The notes under the pieces are model-generated. The model worked only from the letters and a program-made list of their open reading frames with translations, searched no databases and was not told where the DNA came from. From the NCBI GenBank assembly GCA_046566065.1, contig JBKHXK010000018.1:1-48351 (forward strand): DNA of 48,351 nt, written 5' to 3'. This stretch comes from MB1-2 sp046566065 (GTDB lineage Bacteria > Actinomycetota > CADDZG01 > WHSQ01). How positions within the stretch are numbered: position 1 is the first letter of the stretch; every line of letters starts with the position of its first letter. Positions 42,434 to 48,351 of this stretch are shown here, one piece after another. A program made the position numbers and the translations under genes.

Positions 42434-43350
42434 GAGATCGCTTCCTCGAACCACGTGACCAGCCGATCCGCCTCGTATCCGCGGAGCTCGTGAGCTGCGA
42501 GCAGACCCGCGTCGGGGGTGGGTTGCCGCACCTGGATCTCGCCGTCGATCGGAAGCAACGGATCCGACACGAGATCTTGGGTGAACAGCCGGGCGGTCGC
42601 CAGACCACACGCGAACGGAAGCTCGTCCAGTGAAGCCGCACACGCTAAGCCGGCCGCAAGTCCGACCGAGGACTCGAGGGCAGAAGACACGACCACCGGA
42701 ACGGGCAGCCGGTCGGCAAGGACCATCGTTGCGCGGACACCCCCCAAGGGAGCGACCTTGAGGACCGCGACATCGCAAGCATCGGTCACGTCCACGTCCT
42801 GGGGCGCCGCGGCCGTCCGCAGAGACTCATCGACCGCGAGGCGCACGTCGACCTTTCGCCGCAGTGCACGCATCTCGTCCAGTGTGGAGACGGGCTGCTC
42901 GACGTACTCCAGATCGAAACGCGCCAGTACGCCGAGCCTCCTCACCGCGGTATCGACATCCCAGGCGGCATTGACGTCTATGCGCAAGCGCCCATCGGGT
43001 CCCAGCGCGTCGCGCACCGCCTCCAAGCGCGCTTCGTCGTTGTCGTCGCCGACCTTCACCTTCGCGGTGCGACAGCCCGAAGTCGTGACGATCTCGTGAG
43101 CGCGCTCCGCTCCAACCGCGGGGACCGTCACGTTGACCTGGACGCTCGAGCGGATGGGAGCGGGCCATCCGTCGTCGAGCGCCTCGAGCGTCGCCCGGGC
43201 CCACCTCCTCCGCAGATGTTCCGGGTAATCGGGGAAGGGCGAGAACTCGGCCCACCGGTCGCCTCGCCGAACGAGCAGGCCGGTGCGCTCGTCGAGGTTT
43301 CGGAACCGAACGCGCAGGCTCAGCCGGAACGGCGTCAGTTCGAGATCCAC
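42430..43350 (-). CDS. menC: o-Succinylbenzoate synthase
   Basis: A 306-residue enolase-superfamily enzyme from GTG 43350. It has the KxK base motif (TAKVKVG), metal Asp in RIDVNAAWD, Glu in YVEQPV, Asp in LAVDES and the second Lys in VAVLKVAPLGG, followed by VSSALESSVGLAAGLACAA. This is the MenC active site. It overlaps menA upstream by 16 nt. Confidence 0.93.
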   Translation of the reverse strand: MDLELTPFRLSLRVRFRNLDERTGLLVRRGDRWAEFSPFPDYPEHLRRRWARATLEALDDGWPAPIRSSVQVNVTVPAVGAERAHEIVTTSGCRTAKVKVGDDNDEARLEAVRDALGPDGRLRIDVNAAWDVDTAVRRLGVLARFDLEYVEQPVSTLDEMRALRRKVDVRLAVDESLRTAAAPQDVDVTDACDVAVLKVAPLGGVRATMVLADRLPVPVVVSSALESSVGLAAGLACAASLDELPFACGLATARLFTQDLVSDPLLPIDGEIQVRQPTPDAGLLAAHELRGYEADRLVTWFEEAIS

Positions 43351-44195
43351 AGCCCGACCCCGAGTAGCCCTGCGAACACGAGCTGGAGGCGCGCCGTAGC
43401 ACCCAGAGCGGCGATCAGCATGGGGGGCTCGGCCCCCTCGCGTACGCCTCGCGAGACGCCCGGCCAGAGTACGAACGCGGCTGCTGCCAGCAGCACCATC
43501 GGACCCTCCACCAGGGCAAGGGGGACGAGGCTCACGAGAGCAACCACCATGAGCACACGGAACGATGTGACGGTCCTGCGTTCCCCGAGCCGCACCGCCA
43601 GCGTCACCTTCCCCGCGGTCGCATCGGTCGAGATGTCGCGAAGGTTGTTCACGACCAAGATGGCGGCCGCGAGTGCACCGATCGGAACGCTCGCCAGCAC
43701 CGGGACGGCTCGGACCGATCCGTCCTGGACGTAGGCGCTGCCGATGGTTGCCACGAGTCCGAAGAACACGAACACCATCACCTCGCCCAACGCTGCCGAC
43801 GCATAGGGCCGGGGGCCGCCGCTGTATCCGAGAGCCGCCAGGATCGCGGCCGCGCCGACCAGCAACAGCTCCCAACCGGCTGCCGCTGCAAGAACGATCC
43901 CTGCGATCGCAGCGACCACCAGGGCTGCCACGACCGCGCGGCCCATGGCGCGCGGGGTCACTAGACCAGAGGCCACCGCACGCCGTGGCCCCACCCGCGC
44001 GGCGGTATCGATCCCGCGACGGCCGTCGAAGAGGTCGTTGGCGTAGTTCACCGCCACCTGAAGCGCAACCGACACAATGAGCGCGCACAGGGCGCGCCAT
44101 GCGATGAAACGCTGAGCGGCAAGGGTGCCGACGATGACCGGCGCGACGCTGGCGGGAAGGGTCCGCGGCCTTGCGGCCTCGACCCAGACGTTCAT
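43335..44195 (-). CDS. menA: 1,4-Dihydroxy-2-naphthoate polyprenyltransferase
   Basis: A 286-residue membrane prenyltransferase from ATG 44195. The first Asp-rich motif NYANDLFDGRRGID binds the Mg-diphosphate. The second is LRDISTDATAGKVTLAVRLG, the MenA-type DxxxDxxxGKxTL box. Eight or nine hydrophobic helices follow the UbiA plan. It attaches the isoprenoid tail to DHNA. The ATG overlaps the menB stop. Confidence 0.94.
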   Translation of the reverse strand: MNVWVEAARPRTLPASVAPVIVGTLAAQRFIAWRALCALIVSVALQVAVNYANDLFDGRRGIDTAARVGPRRAVASGLVTPRAMGRAVVAALVVAAIAGIVLAAAAGWELLLVGAAAILAALGYSGGPRPYASAALGEVMVFVFFGLVATIGSAYVQDGSVRAVPVLASVPIGALAAAILVVNNLRDISTDATAGKVTLAVRLGERRTVTSFRVLMVVALVSLVPLALVEGPMVLLAAAAFVLWPGVSRGVREGAEPPMLIAALGATARLQLVFAGLLGVGLWISN

Positions 44196-45004
44196 GGACG
44201 TTTCGGGAACCTGTCGAAACGCGGCTTGCGCTTCTCGAGGAAGGCGTTCCGGCCCTCTTGGGCCTCCTCGCTCATGTAGTAGAGGAGCGTCGCGTCGCCG
44301 GCGAGCTGCTGCACGCCGGCGAGACCATCCGTGTCCGCATTGAACCCAGCCTTGAGGAGCCTGAGGGCGAGCGGGCTCATCTCCAACATCCGATCGGCCC
44401 ACTCGATCGTCTCCGCCTCCAGCCGGTCGAGAGGAACGACGGTGTTGACGAGACCCATGTCGAGCGCTTGTTGCGCGTCGTACTGCCGGCACAGGTACCA
44501 GATCTCGCGTGCCTTCTTGTGTCCCACGATGCGCGCCAGCAACCCCGCGCCATAGCCTCCGTCGAAGGACCCAACCTTCGGACCGGTCTGCCCGAAGCGA
44601 GCGTTGTCGGCGGCGATCGTCAGGTCGCAGACGATGTGGAGGACGTGGCCGCCCCCGATCGCGTACCCGGCCACCATGGCGACCACGGGCTTCGGGAGGC
44701 GGCGGATCTGGACCTGGAGGTCCAGCACGTTCAGGCGTCCGATCCCCTGGGCGTCCCGGTAACCGTCGTCTCCCCTGATCCGCTGGTCACCTCCGGAGCA
44801 GAACGCCTCGGTGCCTGCCCCGGTGAAGATGATGACGCCGATCTCCGGGTCGTCGCGGGCGGCGTCGAAGGCCCGGGACAGCTCGAAGAGGGTCTGGGGC
44901 CGGAAGGCGTTGCGCACCTCGGGCCGGTTGATTGTGATCTTCGCCTTGCCGGCGGCGGTCTCGTAGATGATGTCCTCGTAATCGCCGCTACGGATCCAAT
45001 CCAT
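44192..45004 (-). CDS. menB: 1,4-Dihydroxy-2-naphthoyl-CoA synthase
   Basis: A 270-residue crotonase-fold enzyme. Conserved MenB features are RPEVRNAFRPQTLFEL, CSGGDQRIRGDDGY, GYAIGGGHVLHIVCDLTIAADNARFGQTGPKVGSFDGGYGA and the C-terminal EGRNAFLEKRKPRF. The GGD and the Asp/Tyr residues match DHNA-CoA synthase rather than generic enoyl-CoA hydratase. First gene of the leftward menBACD run. Confidence 0.95.
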   Translation of the reverse strand: MDWIRSGDYEDIIYETAAGKAKITINRPEVRNAFRPQTLFELSRAFDAARDDPEIGVIIFTGAGTEAFCSGGDQRIRGDDGYRDAQGIGRLNVLDLQVQIRRLPKPVVAMVAGYAIGGGHVLHIVCDLTIAADNARFGQTGPKVGSFDGGYGAGLLARIVGHKKAREIWYLCRQYDAQQALDMGLVNTVVPLDRLEAETIEWADRMLEMSPLALRLLKAGFNADTDGLAGVQQLAGDATLLYYMSEEAQEGRNAFLEKRKPRFDRFPKRP

Positions 45005-45059
45005 CGAAGTATCTGCTCCTGGGTGATCGCTCGTAAGGTCCGGGCTACGGTAGCAGGCG

Positions 45060-46109
45060 ATGGGACAACTCCTGACAGCGGTCGAGGCGACGGATCCTCA
45101 TCGGGTGGTCGAGGGGCTCGAACGCGTCTGGGCCAAAGGCGGCGCCGCTCTCCTGCTCGATCCACGGCTGAATGCCGCGGAGCGTCCCGTCGTACCTCCT
45201 GAGGCGACGCTCCCTCCCGGAACCGCCCTGGTCCTCGCGACCTCGGGGTCCACCGGCGTCCCGAAGCTGGTCGCTCTGGGAACGAGCGCCCTCGAAGCGG
45301 CGGCCGAGCTGACCAACGGTGCGGTCGGGGCCTCGCCCGGAGACCGGTGGCTGTGCTGTCTCCCGGTCACCTCCATAGGGGGCCTGATGACCTTGCTGCG
45401 CAGCCGGGCCCTCGGCTCCGCCCCGGTGCTGCACGAGCGCTTCGATGTGGAGCGGGTCCGGACCGAGAACGAAGCCCGTTTCATCTCGTTGGTCCCAACG
45501 ATGCTGACCCGGCTGCTCGACGCCGACGTCGACCTGACGGGGTTCGAGCGCGTCCTTCTCGGCGGGGCTCCTGCGAGTGACGGGCTGATCCGCAGGGCGA
45601 GGGCGCGCAGCGTGCGCCTCACCACCACCTACGGGATGACCGAGACCGCCGGAGGGGTCGTGTACGACGGGGTTCCGCTACCCGGCGTGAGGGTCAAGCT
45701 GGGAAGCCGTGGCCGCATCAAGATCTCATCGCCCACGTTGTTCTCCGGCTACCTCGGACCCCACGAGGGGCCGCGATCGGGCTGGTTCTCGACGAACGAC
45801 AGCGGCGTGTTCCAGGACGGGAAGCTGAGGGTTCTGGGCCGCCTCGACGCCACGATCATCTCCGGAGGTCGCAACATCGACCCCACCGAGGTGGTCGAGC
45901 GGCTTCGGGAGCATCCAGGCATCGCCGGGGTTCTGGTCAGAGGCGCCCCCGACCCTGCATGGGGTGAACGCGTGGTCGCCGTAGTGGTCGCGCGCGACCC
46001 GGAGGACCCGCCCACCCTCCAGGAGGTACAACGGTTCCTGGAGGGCAGGCTGAGCCGCTACAAGTGGCCGCGAGAGCTCCGGGTCGTCGAAACCTTGCCG
46101 AAATCATGA
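45060..46109 (+). CDS. menE: o-Succinylbenzoate-CoA ligase, C-terminally short
   Basis: A 349-residue ANL-family adenylate-forming enzyme. The P-loop-like LATSGSTGVPKLVAL, motif TTYGMTETAGG, the FSTNDSG Asp, GRLDATIISGG and NIDPTEVVERLREHPG match MenE. The protein ends at VETLPKS, just where the family has the catalytic-lysine tail (LPRTxxGKxxR). I see no such Lys in the other forward frames downstream. Loss of this Lys usually abolishes adenylation. Divergent from menB. Confidence 0.85.
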   Translation: MGQLLTAVEATDPHRVVEGLERVWAKGGAALLLDPRLNAAERPVVPPEATLPPGTALVLATSGSTGVPKLVALGTSALEAAAELTNGAVGASPGDRWLCCLPVTSIGGLMTLLRSRALGSAPVLHERFDVERVRTENEARFISLVPTMLTRLLDADVDLTGFERVLLGGAPASDGLIRRARARSVRLTTTYGMTETAGGVVYDGVPLPGVRVKLGSRGRIKISSPTLFSGYLGPHEGPRSGWFSTNDSGVFQDGKLRVLGRLDATIISGGRNIDPTEVVERLREHPGIAGVLVRGAPDPAWGERVVAVVVARDPEDPPTLQEVQRFLEGRLSRYKWPRELRVVETLPKS

Positions 46110-46142
46110 ATGACGGCCGCCGGAGCGTGGAGTGCGTCCTCC

Positions 46143-46709
46143 CTATGCAGTGATCTCGAGCGAGGTCTTGACGGGTACCGGGTTCGCGAGGATGTCCTTG
46201 ACCGGAGAGGTGTCCTGGACGTACTGACAGAGCTTCTCCAGCTCCTCGGGCGAAGCGTTCTTCGCACGAGCGCGACCCTTGACTCGGATCTCGGTGAATC
46301 CTGGCCGGGGCCCCTCCGGGATACCCACGAAGTTGCGAAGGTCCAGATCCCCCTCGACCTCGTAAGCGACCTCCTCCAGCTCGTAGCCCAGGGCCGAGGC
46401 GTTGTAGACGAAGCCGACGGAGTAGCAGAAGCCAAGAGCGGCCAACACCAGCTCGACCGCATTCGGTCCGGCGTCCCGGCCGAGGAGAGGCGCCGGCTCG
46501 TCTCCCGTCAAGCGGTGTGCGGTGACGTGAGGCAGATCCTGGCCCGCGTGGGTGAAGGAAGAGATCTCGGCCGTGCTGGTGGCCCCTTCGGACCACTTCG
46601 TGCTTGCTTTGAAGGTGAACTGAGCGATGCCATCATCGTTCTTGATCGCATCGATCGTCTGCACCAACCGGTCGACGTCGACACCGTTTCTGACCGTGGT
46701 CATTGCCAT
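46143..46709 (-). CDS. OsmC-family protein
   Basis: A 188-residue OsmC/Ohr-fold protein from ATG 46709 (GGAAAGGCAGG upstream; 46703 is the alternative). The first conserved Cys is in VLAALGFCYSVGFVYNA and the second in EEELEKLCQYVQDTSPV-like EKLCQY. This pair forms the peroxidatic site of OsmC/Ohr proteins, which reduce organic hydroperoxides. Divergent from the sigma-factor gene with a palindrome in between, so it may belong to the same stress response. Confidence 0.87.
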   Translation of the reverse strand: MAMTTVRNGVDVDRLVQTIDAIKNDDGIAQFTFKASTKWSEGATSTAEISSFTHAGQDLPHVTAHRLTGDEPAPLLGRDAGPNAVELVLAALGFCYSVGFVYNASALGYELEEVAYEVEGDLDLRNFVGIPEGPRPGFTEIRVKGRARAKNASPEELEKLCQYVQDTSPVKDILANPVPVKTSLEITA

Positions 46710-46770
46710 GTCTGCCTGCCTTTCCTCGTCCATCACCGACATCGAGATAGACGATCCCGCCCCCACGGTC

Positions 46771-46796
46771 TATTGCGTCACGGACGCGATGCAATA
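46771..46796. promoter_or_regulatory. Palindrome in the OsmC/sigma-factor divergent promoter
   Basis: TATTGCgTC and GAtGCAATA form a 26-bp inverted repeat (8 of 9 positions). On the plus strand TTGCGT and TAACTA are 16 nt apart across the site, a plausible sigma-70-type promoter for the sigma gene. The leftward strand offers a similar -35 for osmC. Likely a shared operator; the regulator is unknown. Confidence 0.55.
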
Positions 46797-46853
46797 ACTA
46801 TGGGTCCGGCATCGTCTAACAGGTGGACGGTTCTTTTCTGGGGGCGGCAAACG

Positions 46854-47438
46854 GTGCAAACGGGAGCAACGGTTGAACGCAAAGAGGCCTTTCGAGCACT
46901 CGCGTCGGTGCACCTACCGCGCCTGTACGGGACCGCTCGCAGGCTGGTCGGCGAGGATGCCGAAGACGCGGTCCAGGAAGCTCTCTTGAAAGCCTTCCAA
47001 TCATTCGACCAGCTGGTCGACGCGGAGGCGGGCGGAGCCTGGCTTACCCAGATCCTCGTCAACTCCTGCCGGGACCGCGGAAGGTCGAAGGCGCGGCAAC
47101 CCGATCAGGTCGATATCGCCGAGGTAGAGAACTTCTCCCTCTACCGGAAGATCGCGAATGAAGATCCATTCCCTTACTCCGACTCGCTCCATCTCGATTT
47201 CCTGCAGCGGTTCGGCAAAGAGGACGTCCACGAGGTGTTGTTGAAGCTCCCGGCGATGTACCGGATCCCTCTGGTGCTCGTACACATGGATGGTTTCTCT
47301 ACGAAAGAGGTCGCCAAGATGGTCGATGTGCCGCTGGGAACCTTGCTTGCCCGTCTCCATCGCGGACGTAAGTTGTTCGAAAGAACGATGTGGGAGTACG
47401 CCGAAACCAATGACCTTCTCAAGGAAGGTGCGAGATGA
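46854..47438 (+). CDS. ECF RNA polymerase sigma factor with partner anti-sigma
   Basis: A 194-residue ECF sigma factor from GTG 46854 (GGGGGCGG ahead; ATG 46800 falls in the -10). Region 2: LPRLYGTARRLVGEDAEDAVQEALLKAFQSFDQL, then GAWLTQILVNSCRDRG. Region 4: LPAMYRIPLVLVHMDGFSTKEVAKMVDVPLGTLLARLHRGRKLF. It is directly followed by a ZAS-type anti-sigma factor, the SigR/RsrA arrangement that responds to thiol oxidation. The redox role is inferred from architecture. Confidence 0.9.
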   Translation: MQTGATVERKEAFRALASVHLPRLYGTARRLVGEDAEDAVQEALLKAFQSFDQLVDAEAGGAWLTQILVNSCRDRGRSKARQPDQVDIAEVENFSLYRKIANEDPFPYSDSLHLDFLQRFGKEDVHEVLLKLPAMYRIPLVLVHMDGFSTKEVAKMVDVPLGTLLARLHRGRKLFERTMWEYAETNDLLKEGAR

Positions 47439-47659
47439 TCAGTTGCACCGACGCGGTCAAACAACTGTGGGACTACCTCGACGGCGCCGTCACAGAAGCC
47501 GACCGTCATGCCATCCAAGAACATCTGGACGTTTGCAAGCGCTGCTGCGGCGAGGTGGAGTTCGCCGATGAACTTCGTAAGTTCCTGTCGCATCAAGCCT
47601 CCGATGACCTGCCGCCGGAGGCCAAGGAGCGGCTGACCGCTTTCCTCGAGGAGATCTAG
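47435..47659 (+). CDS. Zinc-binding anti-sigma factor (ZAS)
   Basis: A 74-residue protein with the HxxxCxxC zinc motif at His30, Cys34 and Cys37 (QEHLDVCKRCC), plus an extra Cys38. The rest is helical. ATGA overlap with the sigma gene indicates co-translation, so it should hold the sigma factor inactive. In the RsrA model oxidation of the zinc cysteines releases sigma. Confidence 0.9.
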   Translation: MISCTDAVKQLWDYLDGAVTEADRHAIQEHLDVCKRCCGEVEFADELRKFLSHQASDDLPPEAKERLTAFLEEI

Positions 47660-47663
47660 GTCC

Positions 47664-48351
47664 ATGGCCCGTGACCTGATGAGATCTGAGGAACTGAAAA
47701 CGATGGTGAGGGCTGCATACAGCGCCATCGACGTGGACACTCGACAGGTCGCCCATCACCTGTACGACGAGGACGAGTTGCGCGGAGTGCCCGACGCTGC
47801 CACCGGTCGGGCTCTCGGGGTGAACAACCATCTTCGTTTCGCCGATATAGAGCCCGGCGAGACGATCCTCGATCTCGGATGTGGCGGAGGGATCGACGCC
47901 GTGATCGCCGCTCGCCGTACGGGCCCCTCAGGGCGCGTCATCGCTCTCGATTTCCTGCCGGAGATGCTGGAGAGAGCGGCTAAGGCCGCTGCCGACGCGG
48001 GGCTGGATAACGTCGAACCACTCGAAAGCGAGATGGAGAACATCGCACTTCCCGATGAGTCGGTCGATCAGGTCATCTCCAACGGGGTCATCAACCTCTC
48101 GCCGCGCAAGGTGCGGGTCCTCTCGGAGTGCGCCCGCGTCTTGAAGCCGGGGGGCAAGTTCTGCGTGTCCGACATCGTGATGGAAGAGGACTCTCTGCCG
48201 CCGGAGGTCATGACGCATCCCTCCGCATGGGCCGGCTGAGTATCCGGGGCCCTGGCGGAGCGTGACTTCGTCCACAAGCTGGAAAAGCTCGGTTTCGTAG
48301 ACGTGCAGGTTGTGGATCGACGACCCTGGGGCATAGCAGACTGCGAACGGT
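47664..48351 (+). CDS. ArsM-like SAM methyltransferase, candidate selenoprotein (partial)
   Basis: A class I methyltransferase running off the right window edge. Motif I DLGCGGGID is at residues 70-78, then VIALDFLPEMLERA, ISNGVINLSPRKVRVLSECARVLKPGG and CVSDIVMEED. An in-frame TGA (48237-48239, residue 192) falls in WAG-*-VSGALAERDFVHKLEKL, where ArsM relatives have WxGCxxGAL with Cys. Reading continues in frame for 37 codons to the edge with family-like content (GFVDVQVVDRRPWGIADC). Gly141 replaces the first arsenic Cys (SNCVINLS), so the substrate may not be arsenite. It is the third gene of the sigma/anti-sigma operon. If UGA is not recoded the protein is 191 residues. Confidence 0.72.
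48257..48273 (+). promoter_or_regulatory. bSECIS-like hairpin downstream of the in-frame UGA
   Basis: GGAgCG (48257-48262) pairs with CGTCC (48269-48273), with one bulged G, around the 6-nt loop TGACTT (48263-48268). The loop starts 23 nt after the UGA and has G at its second position. Bacterial SECIS elements typically show a small apical loop with an early G about 16-37 nt after UGA. The fit is good but short stems like this also arise by chance. Confidence 0.45.

Noticed and set aside
46104..46142. TGA ending menE as another selenocysteine codon
   Set aside because: The downstream in-frame residues (MTAAGAWSAS...) have no similarity to the MenE tail, and the family has no Cys at that position.
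1..48351. IS elements, prophage genes, integrases, CRISPR arrays
   Set aside because: No transposase, integrase or phage-structural motif and no regularly spaced direct repeat was seen in any frame.

Overview
This is a gene-dense, high-GC bacterial window. GTG and TTG starts, ATGA/GTGA stop-start overlaps, a complete-looking classical menaquinone gene set, ECF sigma factors paired with a zinc anti-sigma factor, and DrrAB- and PhoD-type proteins fit an uncultured member of Actinomycetota. That assignment is inference: there is no rRNA here. I see no IS elements, phage genes, CRISPR arrays or replication origin. The only RNA gene is one tRNA with a CAU anticodon (23757-23830).

Layout. 0-12 kb is general housekeeping and accessory content: a Ca-binding-loop (FG-GAP-like) protein, a DrrAB-type ABC exporter, a STAS protein, an ECF sigma factor with a SnoaL tail, a VOC protein, a large tandem AAA+ ATPase, small PH-like and membrane proteins, an ArsR/SRPBCC pair divergent from an MFS gene over a perfect palindrome, and two coupled unknown genes. 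12.2-16.1 kb is the first sulfur block: an ArsR-rhodanese fusion, an MFS transporter, an ETHE1-like MBL enzyme, a SnoaL-TusA-like fusion and a DsrE-like protein. Two near-identical operator/promoter sites tie the regulator to the transporter promoter. 16-23.7 kb holds a methyltransferase, a SnoaL protein, a potABCD-type polyamine ABC operon behind a structured leader, and a Tat-exported PhoD phosphatase.

23.9-26.4 kb is the second sulfur block: DUF302, a CstR-type persulfide sensor with a perfect G/C-tract palindrome, three single-domain rhodaneses and a thioredoxin. An ArsR/CDF metal-efflux pair follows. 27.5-38.1 kb is one long leftward operon: ArsR, a fused 4Fe-4S/NrfD membrane subunit, a cytoplasmic molybdopterin oxidoreductase, a TorD-like chaperone, DsrE2, TusA, a CstB-like persulfide dioxygenase-rhodanese, SulP and MoaA. 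The simplest reading is a sulfane-sulfur to sulfite to sulfate pathway: TusA, DsrE and rhodaneses carry persulfide, CstB makes sulfite, a SoeABC-like complex oxidises it with electrons going to quinone, SulP moves sulfate, and MoaA supports the cofactor.

38.2-46.1 kb is menaquinone biosynthesis: a two-HTH MerR regulator, menG and menF rightward, menB-menA-menC-menD leftward, then menE. MenE ends before the usual catalytic-lysine tail. 46.1-48.35 kb holds OsmC, an ECF sigma factor with its zinc anti-sigma factor, and an ArsM-like methyltransferase.

The most striking observation is in that last gene. It is interrupted by an in-frame UGA exactly where the family has a conserved Cys (WAG-C-xSGAL), coding potential continues in frame to the window edge, and a bacterial SECIS-like hairpin lies 17 nt downstream. 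It is a candidate selenoprotein in a sigma/anti-sigma operon.
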